In this document: positions 25,386-34,243 of the stretch, in pieces
How positions within the stretch are numbered: position 1 is the stretch's first letter
Layout: each line of letters starts with the position of its first letter
From: a bacterium
GTDB lineage: Bacteria; UBA8248
Length of the DNA: 58,382 nucleotides
NCBI GenBank assembly: GCA_030922375.1
Contig: JAVEPB010000245.1
Location: forward strand, 1-58,382
Reading direction: 5' to 3'
The notes under the pieces: generated by a model
What the model saw: the letters and a program-made list of their open reading frames with translations, nothing else
Database searches by the model: none
What the model was told of the DNA's origin: nothing
Position numbers and translations under genes: made by a program

Positions 25386-26261
25386 GTGGAGGGTGGGTCC
25401 CTGATTCCCTTTGAAGCAGTCGCCCTTGTACCCGCTTTCCTGTTTTCCCTCTCCTCCGTGCTGACGCGGCGGGGACTGGAGGGAAGCACCCCCCACACCG
25501 GTAGCCTCGTCGTCCTCCTGTTCAACTTCGTGATCTTTTTCATCGCACTGGCCGGGGTGGATTTTTCCCGGATAGCCTTCTCGTGGCACTGGGCCGCGTT
25601 TGCCGGGGCGGGAATCTCCTCGCCCGCGCTTTCGCTGTTGTTCATGTATCGATCCATCGCTCTAATGGGGGTGGCCCCGACGAACGCCATCGTCATCACG
25701 AACGCTTTTTTCGGGCCTTTCTTGGCGTTTTTCATCCTCGGGGAGCGTCCCCATCCGGCCATATGGTTGGGAATCGCGATTGTCGTATGTGGCGTCTGGC
25801 TCCTGATGGGGGGAGCCGACATGCGAAAGCATTGGCGCTACATCTGGATACCGCTCATGTCGGCCATCTGCTTCGGGCTGGCCCACAATCTCCGGAAGAT
25901 TGGCTTCGGGGGGATGGATTCGCTGCTTTTCGGCGGATTTCTCCAGGCGGCCTCGGCGGCGGCGGTGGCCCCCATCATTCTCAAGATTGCCACGCGGGGA
26001 CAGGCCTATGTCTTCAACCCCCGGTCGGTGGGGTATTTCCTTCTGGCGGGGTTGGCGATGGCGGCCGCCCTGCTCAGCCTTCTATTTGCCCTGCGTAGCG
26101 GGCAGGTGTCCCTGATAGGCCCGATTCTGGCGGCGGCCCCGCTTTTTGCGCTGGTCCTGACCTATTTGTTGTTGGGCAGCCATGAGAAGATCACCCCCCG
26201 GATCGTGGGCGGAGCCTGCCTGATTGTTTCGGGAGTCGTCCTCGTCGCCTCCTTGAAGTAA
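25386..26261 (+). CDS. EamA/DMT family membrane transporter
   Basis: About 291 aa with ten predicted hydrophobic segments in two EamA halves (about 10-140 and 150-288). The half-domain motif near 80-110, APTNAIVITNAFFGPFLAFF then GERPHPAIWLGIAIVVCGV, is typical. The start is uncertain: GTG 25386 gives the frame used here, but GGAGGG at 25388 could instead serve a CTG near 25401. The family exports amino acids, nucleosides or metabolites. It may remove a product of the upstream pathway, but that is speculative. Confidence 0.82.
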   Translation: MEGGSLIPFEAVALVPAFLFSLSSVLTRRGLEGSTPHTGSLVVLLFNFVIFFIALAGVDFSRIAFSWHWAAFAGAGISSPALSLLFMYRSIALMGVAPTNAIVITNAFFGPFLAFFILGERPHPAIWLGIAIVVCGVWLLMGGADMRKHWRYIWIPLMSAICFGLAHNLRKIGFGGMDSLLFGGFLQAASAAAVAPIILKIATRGQAYVFNPRSVGYFLLAGLAMAAALLSLLFALRSGQVSLIGPILAAAPLFALVLTYLLLGSHEKITPRIVGGACLIVSGVVLVASLK

Positions 26262-26424
26262 GACCCCTGGTTTGTATCGTTGTGAAATAAAGGGTATCCC
26301 TCCCCTTTCCAAAGCGGGGGGGGCCGCGCTAGGATACGTCCGAGGCCGGGCGGAGCCAACGGAGCCTGCCGCCGGCGCCAAACTTCGAATCCCAGCCAAA
26401 GTTTCGCTCCGCCGCGTTGTCGGC
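26262..26424. other. spacer upstream of the SRP RNA
   Basis: No gene. It should contain the promoter for the SRP RNA. The short inverted repeat AAACTT...AAGTTT around 26380-26404 is visible; its role is unknown. Confidence 0.4.
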
Positions 26425-26522
<98 letters not shown>

Positions 26523-26610
26523 CTGCCGGCGCGCGGCGGGGCCTTGGATTGGGGAAGGTACGTTTGTTGTGTTTCGGTTTCTCTCGGTTGAGCGTTGAGA
26601 GGTCCGCAGG

Positions 26611-28377
26611 ATGAGTTATATCGGCAGCGCCCGAAAATGGCGTCCCCAGCGCTTTGAGGATCTTGTCGGCCAGGAGCACATCCGCCGCACCCTCACGAAT
26701 GCCCTCGGGGCCGGGCGCCTCGCCTCGGCCTACCTCTTCAGCGGAACCCGCGGGGTCGGCAAGACCACCACCGCTCGAATCCTCGCCAAGGCGCTCAACT
26801 GCGAGTCCGGGGATGGGCCGGTGGCCGAGCCCTGCGATCGATGTTCCGCGTGCGAGGAGATCGTTCGGGGCTCTCATCCCGACGTACTCGAGATCGACGG
26901 CGCGACCTATACCGGCGTGGACAACGTACGCGAGCTTCGCGAGGGGCTGCGCTACCGGCCTGCGCGGGGGCGCTACAAGACCGTCATCATCGACGAGGTG
27001 CATATGCTCTCGAGAGGGGCGTTCAACGCCCTCCTCAAGACGCTCGAGGAGCCCCCGCCCCACGTCGTTTTCATGTTCGCCACAACCGAGCTTCAGAAGG
27101 TCCCGGAGACGATTCTGAGCCGGTGTCAGGTTTTTGAGTTCCGGCGGATCGCGCCCGGCGTCATCGCCGAGCAGCTCTCACGTATCGCCGGGGACCAGGG
27201 AATCGAGATCGAGGAGGACGCTCTTCGCCTTCTGGCGCGAATGGGCGAGGGAAGCATGCGGGACGCCCAGTCCCTGCTCGATCAGGTAATCGCCTTCTCG
27301 GGCGAGGGGGGTCTGACCGCCCGGGGGGTGGAGGGCGTTCTCGGGGTCCCCTCCTCGGAAGTTTACAGCCATATTATTTCGGCCGTCGCCGGGCGCGACG
27401 CGCGCGCCGCCCTGCGCGAGCTGAACGAAATCTTCGACGCGGGTCACGACTTGCGCCTTTTTTGCGGAAGCCTGCTCGAGTTCCTGCGCGATATCATGGT
27501 GCTTCAGTCGGCGGGGGACGACGAGGCGCTTTTCAATCTCGGACCGGTCGAGATGGAGGAGCGCAAGGCGCTGGCCGCGAAGCTCTCCTTCGCCGAGGCC
27601 CATCAGGCGTATTCCATTCTTCAGAACGGGGAGTTCGAACTGCGTACCACCACGCATCCGAGGATATCGATTGAACTGGCTGTCATCCGGATGTGCCGCC
27701 TCGAAGTCATCGCCGATCTGGGCGATCTGATCGAAAAAATCGAATCCGGAGCTTCCGCCTCCGCGCCGGCTTCGGCTCCCGCGCCGGTCTCGCCGCCTGC
27801 ATCGGGTTCGGCATTCGCATCGGGCCGGGGGGGTGGGCCGGTATCATCGCAACCCGCCCAGGCCGCCAGGTCACCCTCTTCGGGGCCGGAGCCAGCCGGC
27901 TCGCCGCCCGCCGGCGCATCGCCGCCGGAGGCGAAGGTGGTGGCGAGCCCGACTCGGGCGGCGTGGAATCCCGAGGAGGTCGGGCGGATTTGGGCCGAGG
28001 CCCTCAAGGTGCTGCGTCCCTCCCAGAGAGAGCTTTTGAAGGGGGTGGAGGCGGACATGACGGCCGTGGGCATCATCAAAATCATTTTTCCGTCGGACAA
28101 CGGCCACGCCCAGGCGTTCGAGATGGTCCGGGAGGCGTTGCCCTCGCTCGAGGCCTATTTCGGGGCCGAGGCGCCCTGGCCGGTCAAGGTAGTGCTCGAG
28201 AAATCCCTGAAGGAGCCGCCGCCCGCGCCCTCGGACCCCGCCCTGGAGGGAGAGCGGAAGAAAAAAAAAGAATCTGAGGAGACTTTCATTCAGGAAGTAA
28301 TCGATATATTCGATGGCCAAATATCGAACATCCGGCAGGCCCGGAACAAGGGCGGCCAAGCGAACGGAGATCGGTAA
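26611..28377 (+). CDS. dnaX: DNA polymerase III subunit gamma/tau
   Basis: 588 aa clamp-loader ATPase. Walker A is GTRGVGKT at residues 45-52. The zinc site is C64-x10-C75-x2-C78-x2-C81, Walker B is VIIDEVHMLS near 125 and the sensor is ETILSRCQVFEF. An Ala/Pro/Ser-rich linker (about 378-450) leads to a C-terminal tau-like domain ending FIQEVIDIFDGQISNIRQ. GAGAGG lies 8 bases before ATG 26611. A run of nine A (28261-28269, three in-frame AAA codons) near codon 551 is a possible slippage site; both shifted frames stop within 13 codons. The stop overlaps the ybaB start (TAATG). Confidence 0.97.
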   Translation: MSYIGSARKWRPQRFEDLVGQEHIRRTLTNALGAGRLASAYLFSGTRGVGKTTTARILAKALNCESGDGPVAEPCDRCSACEEIVRGSHPDVLEIDGATYTGVDNVRELREGLRYRPARGRYKTVIIDEVHMLSRGAFNALLKTLEEPPPHVVFMFATTELQKVPETILSRCQVFEFRRIAPGVIAEQLSRIAGDQGIEIEEDALRLLARMGEGSMRDAQSLLDQVIAFSGEGGLTARGVEGVLGVPSSEVYSHIISAVAGRDARAALRELNEIFDAGHDLRLFCGSLLEFLRDIMVLQSAGDDEALFNLGPVEMEERKALAAKLSFAEAHQAYSILQNGEFELRTTTHPRISIELAVIRMCRLEVIADLGDLIEKIESGASASAPASAPAPVSPPASGSAFASGRGGGPVSSQPAQAARSPSSGPEPAGSPPAGASPPEAKVVASPTRAAWNPEEVGRIWAEALKVLRPSQRELLKGVEADMTAVGIIKIIFPSDNGHAQAFEMVREALPSLEAYFGAEAPWPVKVVLEKSLKEPPPAPSDPALEGERKKKKESEETFIQEVIDIFDGQISNIRQARNKGGQANGDR

Positions 28378-28694
28378 TGCTTAAAGGTGGAATGGGAAAT
28401 TTGATGAAGCAGGCTCGCCAGATGCAGGACAAGATGGCGAAAATCCAGGAGGAGATGGCCGGACGCACGGTCGAGGCGGCCGCCGGGGGCGGGATGGTCA
28501 AGGCCAAGGCAAACGGCGTGGGCGATCTCGTTTCCGTCAGCATCGAAAAAGAGGTCGTCGATCCGGAAGATGTGGAGATGCTTGAGGACCTTGTCCGGGC
28601 GGCCTGCAACGAGGCGATAAAAAAGGGGCGGGATCTGGCCGCCGAGGAGATGAAGAAAATCACGGGCGGAATGAATATTCCCGGCCTCATGTAA
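28377..28694 (+). CDS. ybaB: YbaB/EbfC family nucleoid-associated protein
   Basis: 105 aa, the usual length. It opens MLKGGMGNLMKQARQMQDKM, with the family core IQEEMAGRTVEAAAGGGMVKA and the C-terminal EEMKKITGGMNIPGLM. It is a small dimeric DNA-binding protein. The start overlaps the dnaX stop by one base (TAATG), indicating translational coupling. The dnaX-ybaB-recR order is the widespread one. Confidence 0.96.
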   Translation: MLKGGMGNLMKQARQMQDKMAKIQEEMAGRTVEAAAGGGMVKAKANGVGDLVSVSIEKEVVDPEDVEMLEDLVRAACNEAIKKGRDLAAEEMKKITGGMNIPGLM

Positions 28695-28706
28695 GAGGGA
28701 CTGCGG

Positions 28707-28985
28707 ATGGCGCAGCCGGGTCCAGCCTCGAGAACCGGCCTGAGGTGCGGACACTGCGGCGCGCATGTGGGGCCGGGCGACTTGCTATGCCCCTCCTGCG
28801 GCTCGCACCTGGTGACCGCCCTTTGCGAGCGGTGCGGCCATCACGGCGCCCGCGAGGAATTTCGCTTCAACCGGTGTCCGGTCTGCGGCCACCGGGCCGA
28901 TATCGGCTCAAACCTCCTCGGGCCGATTCTGATGGCCGGCGCCCTGGCGGCGTTTCTGGCCTTTTCCTTTTGGGTGGGCAGGTAG
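28707..28985 (+). CDS. zinc-ribbon protein with C-terminal membrane anchor
   Basis: 92 aa. Four CxxC pairs form two zinc ribbons: CGHCGAHVGPGDLLCPSC and LCERCGHH...NRCPVCGH, at about residues 14-62. They are followed by a single hydrophobic helix LLGPILMAGALAAFLAFSFW at 70-89. GAGGGA precedes ATG 28707. It sits 12 bases after ybaB and 28 before recR, so it is embedded in the recombination operon. I know of no such protein as a standard member of that operon. Function unknown; metal binding and membrane attachment are inferred from sequence. Confidence 0.8.
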   Translation: MAQPGPASRTGLRCGHCGAHVGPGDLLCPSCGSHLVTALCERCGHHGAREEFRFNRCPVCGHRADIGSNLLGPILMAGALAAFLAFSFWVGR

Positions 28986-29013
28986 TATCTCCCGCTGATA
29001 CGGAGGGTGGCGC

Positions 29014-29622
29014 ATGCCGCTCGATCAATTTCCCGCGATTCAGGAATGCGTGGACGCTTTCCGCCGGCTCCCCGGCATCGGACCCAAGGGGGCCCAGCGG
29101 ATTGTATTTCACCTCTTGACCCAGGACCCCGAGTCCGCCTCGCTGATCGCGGCCTCGTGCGAATCGCTCCACGAGCGCGTGAATCTCTGCGGGCGGTGCC
29201 ATATCCTCGTGGAGGGGGAGGCGGGGGGCGAGAATTGCGCGGTGTGCGGCGACCGCGAGCCGTCGGTCATCTGCGTGGTCCAGGAACCCGCCGATGTTTT
29301 CGCCATCGAGCGGGCGAGCGGGTTCAGGGGGAAATTTCACGTGCTGATGGGGGTGATTTCGCCTTTGGACGGGGTGAACCCCGAAGATCTGACCATCGGG
29401 GACTTGATGGATCGCATCAAAGAAGAAGGGGTGAAGGAGGTTATCCTTGCCCTGAACCCGACCATGGCGGGCGAGGGGACATCCCTTTATCTCGCGAAGG
29501 TGCTCAAACCGCTCGGGGTACGCGTCACCCAGCTTGCCCAGGGCCTCCCGATGGGTAGCCACCTCGAATACGCCGATGAGCTGACGCTCACCCGCTCGCT
29601 CGAAGGGCGAAAAGAGCTTTAG
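29014..29622 (+). CDS. recR: recombination mediator protein RecR
   Basis: 202 aa, the normal length. A helix-hairpin-helix (RRLPGIGPKGAQRIVFHLL, about 17-35) is followed by a Cys4 zinc motif (CGRCHI...CAVCGD, about 57-72) and a Toprim domain (VVQEPADVFAIE...ILALNPTMAGEGTSLYLA). The C-terminal QGLPMGSHLEYADELTL is diagnostic. It acts with RecF/RecO in gap repair. GGAGG lies 7-8 bases before ATG 29014. Confidence 0.97.
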   Translation: MPLDQFPAIQECVDAFRRLPGIGPKGAQRIVFHLLTQDPESASLIAASCESLHERVNLCGRCHILVEGEAGGENCAVCGDREPSVICVVQEPADVFAIERASGFRGKFHVLMGVISPLDGVNPEDLTIGDLMDRIKEEGVKEVILALNPTMAGEGTSLYLAKVLKPLGVRVTQLAQGLPMGSHLEYADELTLTRSLEGRKEL

Positions 29623-29637
29623 GCCCGCTTTTTTTTC
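29603..29637 (+). terminator. possible terminator at the end of the dnaX-recR operon
   Basis: GGGC...GCCC can pair across the recR stop codon, followed by GC and eight T (29630-29637). The stem is short (4 bp), so confidence is moderate. The convergent cyclophilin gene ends at 29641. Confidence 0.4.
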
Positions 29638-29640
29638 CTG

Positions 29641-30483
29641 TTATTTTTTGATGCGCACCGAGATGATCCGCACTTCCTTCTCGGGTTTGCTTCCAGGGCC
29701 CACGGGGACGCCGCCGATCTTGTCCACCACGCTCATTCCCTTGATCACTTTTCCGAAGACCGTGTGCTTTCCGGTGAGGTGAGGTGTGTCCACGAGGTTG
29801 ATGAAAAACTGCGAGCCGTTCGTGTTCGGCCCGGAGTTGGCCATGGCGATGACGCCGCGTTTCGGGAGGTGGGACTTGAGGTTGCTCGAATAAACGTATC
29901 CCTGGTTCTCGTAGACTTTCTTGACGGTGAGCGCATCGATTTTTTTTTGGAGTTCGTCTTTCCTGGAGTCGAGTTCGGCCTGGCTCCGGATTCCCAGGGA
30001 GCGGAAAAGCGGCATCAGGATGATGCGCTGGAAGTCGCGCTGGGAGCGGATCGAAAGATAGCTGTGGACCCCGCCGTTTTTTTGGACGGCCTTGAGGGAG
30101 TCCAGCCCGAGGGCGGTGGCGTTGATTTCGTCCTCGAACCGATAGCCGGGTCCGCCGGTACCCGTGCCCTTGGGGTCGCCGCCCTGAATCATGAAACCCT
30201 TGATCACGCGGTGAAAGATCACGCCGTCGTAAAAGTTTCCCTTGATTTTCTTCCCGGTTTTGATGTCGGTGTATTCTTTCGTCCCCTCGGCGAGGCCGAT
30301 GAAATTCGCCGCGGTCTTGGGTGCGGCCTTGGAGAAGAGTTCGATTTCGAAATCCCCGTGATTCGTCTTCATGACGGCGACGGGGTTGGCGGGGTCGGTT
30401 TTCTTGCCTTCCTGCGCCAGCGCGGGCTGGGCGGGTAGGGCGGTGAGCAGCATCAAAATAGCGGAAGCGAGGAAAATCCTCAT
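29641..30483 (-). CDS. exported cyclophilin-type peptidyl-prolyl isomerase with an internal insert
   Basis: 280 aa from ATG 30483 (AGGAG 7 bases upstream; the longer frame would run into the tRNA). A Sec signal peptide MRIFLASAILMLLTALPAQPALA makes it periplasmic. The cyclophilin core is split: the first half has NHGDFEIELF and GFMIQGGDPKGTGTGGPGY, and the second half has GVIAMANSGPNTNGSQFFIN and LTGKHTVFGKVIKG. Between them is a charged helical insert of about 70 residues (LGIRSQAELDSRKDELQKK region). Proline isomerisation of exported proteins is expected. The insert is the unusual part. Confidence 0.9.
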   Translation of the reverse strand: MRIFLASAILMLLTALPAQPALAQEGKKTDPANPVAVMKTNHGDFEIELFSKAAPKTAANFIGLAEGTKEYTDIKTGKKIKGNFYDGVIFHRVIKGFMIQGGDPKGTGTGGPGYRFEDEINATALGLDSLKAVQKNGGVHSYLSIRSQRDFQRIILMPLFRSLGIRSQAELDSRKDELQKKIDALTVKKVYENQGYVYSSNLKSHLPKRGVIAMANSGPNTNGSQFFINLVDTPHLTGKHTVFGKVIKGMSVVDKIGGVPVGPGSKPEKEVRIISVRIKK

Positions 30484-30540
30484 TGAAGAACTCCTGTTGG
30501 GAAGAGTAGGTGTTTTGTCCGGAATCGGTCCGGGCAGAAA

Positions 30541-30632
<92 letters not shown>

Positions 30633-30775
30633 GCGTCAATATTTGATTGTGGTTGCGGGGGCCGCCCCTCCCGGGGGCGGCTCTGACTTCACGCCTAGAC
30701 TGGGCCGATGGGCGCTCCGTGTCAACGGGGAGCGGGAGGACTTCAACGGGCCCGGGCGCCGCCCGGTGGCACAGT

Positions 30776-31537
30776 CTAGCGGTTCCTCCATTTCGGTTCG
30801 CGCTTTTCGAGGAAGGCGGCGAGGCCCTCCTGGCCGTCGTCGCTGTCCACGAGTTTTTTGAAAAGCAAATCCCCCATCCGGAGGGCGTCGCTGTTGCTCA
30901 GGTGGGTGGCGCGCACGGTGAAATCCTTGATGGCCCGGATCGCCAGCGGCGCGTTTTTTACCACCTTCCGGGCGAGGACCTCGGTCTCCTCAAGGGTGTC
31001 TTTTCCCTCGGGGACGATGTGGTTGACCAGCCCGAGCTCGTGGGCCTGCTTTGCGCTCAGGAATTCCCCGGTGAAGAGAATTTCGTAGGCGATGTTCCGC
31101 GGGACGAGATTGGCGAGCAGGAACGGGCCGCTCACCGACGAGACCCCGCGCTTCACCTGCGGCCAGCCGATCTTCGCCTCCTCGGACATGAGTCGGATGT
31201 CGGTGGAGAGGGCGACGCCCGCCCCGCCGGCCAGGCAGATGCCGTTGATGGCGGCGAAACACGGCCTCGGCAGCTCGAGAATGGTCTGATAAAGGTCCGA
31301 GACGGGCCGGGCCTCCTGGGTACGCTCGCCGGTGAAGTAGGTCAGATCGTGGCCGCTCGAGAAGGCCTTGCCCTCGCCGGTGATGATGCAGGCCCAGACG
31401 CTGTCGTCGCTCGCCACCTCGTCGAGAATATCGAACATCAGGCCAACCATTTCCTCGTTGATGGCGTTCATTTTCTCGGGCCGGTTCAGGGTGATGAAGG
31501 CCAGCTTGTCCTTGACTTCGTAGTCGATCAGAGCCAT
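30776..31537 (-). CDS. enoyl-CoA hydratase/isomerase family protein
   Basis: 253 aa crotonase-fold protein. The oxyanion-hole segments are AFSSGHDLTY (about residue 70) and CLAGGAGVALSTDIRLMSE (about 105-123). The two glutamates that perform hydration in classical enoyl-CoA hydratases are replaced: GGAGVAL has no Glu, and GWPQVKRG has Gln. So it probably catalyses another crotonase reaction or binds only. GGGAG precedes ATG 31537. It is downstream of the acyl-CoA ligase (62-base gap) in one operon; the ligase product is its likely substrate. Confidence 0.9.
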   Translation of the reverse strand: MALIDYEVKDKLAFITLNRPEKMNAINEEMVGLMFDILDEVASDDSVWACIITGEGKAFSSGHDLTYFTGERTQEARPVSDLYQTILELPRPCFAAINGICLAGGAGVALSTDIRLMSEEAKIGWPQVKRGVSSVSGPFLLANLVPRNIAYEILFTGEFLSAKQAHELGLVNHIVPEGKDTLEETEVLARKVVKNAPLAIRAIKDFTVRATHLSNSDALRMGDLLFKKLVDSDDGQEGLAAFLEKREPKWRNR

Positions 31538-31599
31538 TTCGAGTCTCCCGTTATCGGTTGCGGTGCGGCCGGCGGAGCCCGCCTTACTCGGGGCCTCTC

Positions 31600-33240
31600 T
31601 TACTCGGAGTTGAGCCCCAGTTCATCGAGCATATCCCTCCTGAGCTTCCGCCGGTTGATCTTGTTGCTCGAATTGAGCGGCATGACCTCGACGAAGCGAA
31701 TGTGGCGGGGAATCTTAAACCCCGCAATCCCCTCCCGGCAATACGCGAGGAGCTCGCCCTCGGGGAGCGAAGCGCCCGCTTTTCTCTGAACCACCGCCGC
31801 CGGAACCTCGTCGAGCCGCTCGTTGGGGACGCCGAACACCTCGGCCGCCTCGACGGCGGGGTGTCGCCTGAGAAATACACCCACCTCCTCGGGCGAGACG
31901 TTCTCTCCGCCGACCCGGAGCCGCTCCCTCACCCGGCCCAGATAGGTCAGATATCCCTCCCGGTCGAGGAACCCCAGATCCCCCGAATGATACCAGCCAT
32001 TTTCATCGAAGGGAGGGCCCGCCCCGGCCGGGGGGTTGTGGTAGCCCTTCATCATCGCCCATCCGCGGACCATGATCTCGCCCTGCCCGCCGGTCTCCCT
32101 GGGCTCGCCGCTGTCCGGGTCGGCGACTTTTACCTCCATCCCCTCGAGGGGCCTGCCCATTTTTCCCCAGCGGACCTCGGGGGGGTCGTTCGGTGACGAC
32201 AGGCAGACCGGGCCGGTCGCCTCGGTGAATCCATAGTTGTTGACGTACTCGTGGGGTCCGAGGCGGGATTCGATCAACTCGAAGACATCGGGGCTCAGGC
32301 TCGACGATAGCCCCGTTCGGAGGTGGGATAGGTCGTAGGCCCCCCGGTCGGCGTCGTAGGCCTCGAGCTGGTCCTTGACCAGGGTGGGAAACGAGCGCTC
32401 CACCGTGATTCGCTCCCTCGAGAGGGTCTCGAGGGCGCGGCGCGCCTCGAAGCGGCTGTGGGTGAAAAACGGCCCGCCCACGGCGACGGCGAGCCACCAA
32501 CCGCTGAACAGGCCGGCGGCGTGACACAGTGGCATGGCGGTGTAGAAGCGGTCCTCGGGACGGAGGCGAAGGCGCTCGGCGAGGACGAGCGGTTTTCGCG
32601 CGCACGCGGCGTGTTTCAGGAGAACGCCCTTGGGGGCCGCGGTGGAACCGCTGGTGTACATGAGGAGGCAGGTGTCCCCGGGGCCGATTTTACCCTCGGC
32701 GGCGGCGAGCGAGGCCCCGTCCAGGGCCTTCCCGCCGGAAAGCGCCTCGGCGAACGAGGCGGTGGCCGGAGGCGGGGGGCCGTCCGTGACGGTGAGGATC
32801 CGCTCCAGCGAGGGAATTTCAGGGGCCGCGCATCCGCCGCCGGAGAGGCCGCGCAGGCCGGGCGCGACCTCGCGGAGCAGGCCGTGGAAGTCGACGTCGA
32901 GGAAACGATCCGGACAAATCAGGACCGAAAGCCCTGAGTGGGCGAGAAGGTAAGAGAGCTCATCGCTCCTGAAGCGGGTGTTGATGCAGACGCCGATGGC
33001 GCCCACGCGGGAGACGGCGAGTAAAGAGAGGACGAGGGGGGCTCCGTTCGGCAGCCAGAGGCCCACCCGGTCGCCCTGCTTTACCCCCATCCGGAGGAGG
33101 GACTTTGCCAGCCACCCGCTTTTCTCCCAGAGCTCTTCGTAGGTGAAGCGCTCGCCGTCTGCCACGAAGGCCGCCTCTCTCGGGACGCGGAGGCAGGTCT
33201 CGCGAAAAAACTCGTGAAACGTACGTTCGGGCGCTGACAT
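31600..33240 (-). CDS. AMP-dependent acyl-CoA synthetase/ligase
   Basis: 546 aa ANL-superfamily enzyme. The P-loop-like motif YTSGSTAAPKG lies near residue 195. The core A5 motif is NNYGFTEATGP, and the hinge and C-terminal lid read YHSGDLGFLDREGYLTYLGR. The catalytic Lys is in NKINRRKLRRDM near 537. It activates a carboxylic acid to acyl-AMP and then acyl-CoA. It is followed by the crotonase and preceded by the flavin reductase on the same strand. The chain length or aromatic nature of the acid cannot be read. The start at 33240 has only a weak GGGA site. Confidence 0.93.
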   Translation of the reverse strand: MSAPERTFHEFFRETCLRVPREAAFVADGERFTYEELWEKSGWLAKSLLRMGVKQGDRVGLWLPNGAPLVLSLLAVSRVGAIGVCINTRFRSDELSYLLAHSGLSVLICPDRFLDVDFHGLLREVAPGLRGLSGGGCAAPEIPSLERILTVTDGPPPPATASFAEALSGGKALDGASLAAAEGKIGPGDTCLLMYTSGSTAAPKGVLLKHAACARKPLVLAERLRLRPEDRFYTAMPLCHAAGLFSGWWLAVAVGGPFFTHSRFEARRALETLSRERITVERSFPTLVKDQLEAYDADRGAYDLSHLRTGLSSSLSPDVFELIESRLGPHEYVNNYGFTEATGPVCLSSPNDPPEVRWGKMGRPLEGMEVKVADPDSGEPRETGGQGEIMVRGWAMMKGYHNPPAGAGPPFDENGWYHSGDLGFLDREGYLTYLGRVRERLRVGGENVSPEEVGVFLRRHPAVEAAEVFGVPNERLDEVPAAVVQRKAGASLPEGELLAYCREGIAGFKIPRHIRFVEVMPLNSSNKINRRKLRRDMLDELGLNSE

Positions 33241-33327
33241 TGACGATTCCCAAAAAAAGGGCTCACGGTTCGCGGCTGATATTTCGAATATCGTGTTCCG
33301 CGATGGAGAGAAAAAGCCGGAGCCGGT

Positions 33328-33978
33328 TCAGTGTTTCGAGGCGTTGGGGTGAACCTCGTCCGGCGGCGCATAGGGCCGCTCTATCTGGTAAATATCGCCG
33401 GTGCGGCAATAGTTCGGCCCGCCCAGGCGGCCGACGGGCCGGAGTCCGGCCGGATCGATGTACTTGTTATCCAGCATCAGGTCCTCGCGGACATGCCAGC
33501 GCAGGGCGCGGCCGATGACGAGATGGGTTTTCCATTCGTCTCCGTAAACGATCATGTCCTCGAACCGGCACTCCATGGCGATGGGGGCGTCCTTGATCCG
33601 GGGGGCGTCAACCAGGTCGGAGGGAACCGTCTCGATCCCGAGGGCCTCGAACTCGTTCTCGCGGGGCCCGAAGTTCGCCGAGCTATCGCTCATTTTCTGC
33701 TGCCAACCTTCCGCCACGGTATGGATCACGTATCCTTTCGTTTCCTGGATATTCTTGGCGGTGTCCTTCATGTGCTTGTCGCGCTCGCCCGCCGAGATGG
33801 AAAAGAGCGGCGGGACGTGGGAGACGCAGGTGAAAAAACTGAAGGGCGCCAGGTTGGGTACCCTCTCCGGGCTGATCGAGCTGACCCATGCGATGGGTCT
33901 CGGAACGACGGAGCCCACGATGAGCCGGTAGATTTGTAGATGATCGATCCGGTCTGTATCGAATGTCGTGTAATTCAT
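33328..33978 (-). CDS. flavin reductase-like FMN-binding protein
   Basis: 216 aa from ATG 33978, which gives the usual family start; an upstream frame reaches 34077. The flavin reductase core is PRPIAWVSSISPERVPNLAPFSFF near residues 26-50, followed by the NIQETKGYVIHTV segment. The family binds FMN in a split barrel and supplies reduced flavin to an oxygenase or acts as an oxidoreductase. The ribosome site is poor (GGGCGGC). It is the first gene of the flavin reductase, ligase, crotonase unit. Confidence 0.85.
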   Translation of the reverse strand: MNYTTFDTDRIDHLQIYRLIVGSVVPRPIAWVSSISPERVPNLAPFSFFTCVSHVPPLFSISAGERDKHMKDTAKNIQETKGYVIHTVAEGWQQKMSDSSANFGPRENEFEALGIETVPSDLVDAPRIKDAPIAMECRFEDMIVYGDEWKTHLVIGRALRWHVREDLMLDNKYIDPAGLRPVGRLGGPNYCRTGDIYQIERPYAPPDEVHPNASKH

Positions 33979-34169
33979 TTTGCCGCCCGAATGAAGAATA
34001 TTAATTGAACGCCGGCGATGGCGCGAGCCGGCTTCATTGAGTTTTTCTCTGCCTTGATAGCTCATCATACCACGCATTTTCGTTCTGAGAGCATGACGGG
34101 GGAAGAAGGCCCGAGGGCGAGCAGAATCTCAGATGATGGCTTAATTGACGGGGAATGCCTTGGATTGTC

Positions 34170-34197
34170 AAAAAACGGGGGCCCCGAAGAGCCCCCG
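34170..34197 (-). terminator. rho-independent terminator after the long heptad protein
   Basis: On the minus strand CGGGGGC (34197-34191), an 8-base loop and GCCCCCG (34182-34176) are followed by six T (34175-34170). It lies inside the nominal open frame of the upstream gene, which argues that the real stop is earlier, at 34244-34246. Confidence 0.85.
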
Positions 34198-34243
34198 CCT
34201 TTAAGTGTCAGTTCGATGAAGTCAGCGCGCCAAATCCTGGTTT

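Noticed and set aside
34065..34243. C-terminal extension of the long heptad protein
   Set aside because: It translates a terminator hairpin and unrelated spacer, best explained by a frame shift upstream.
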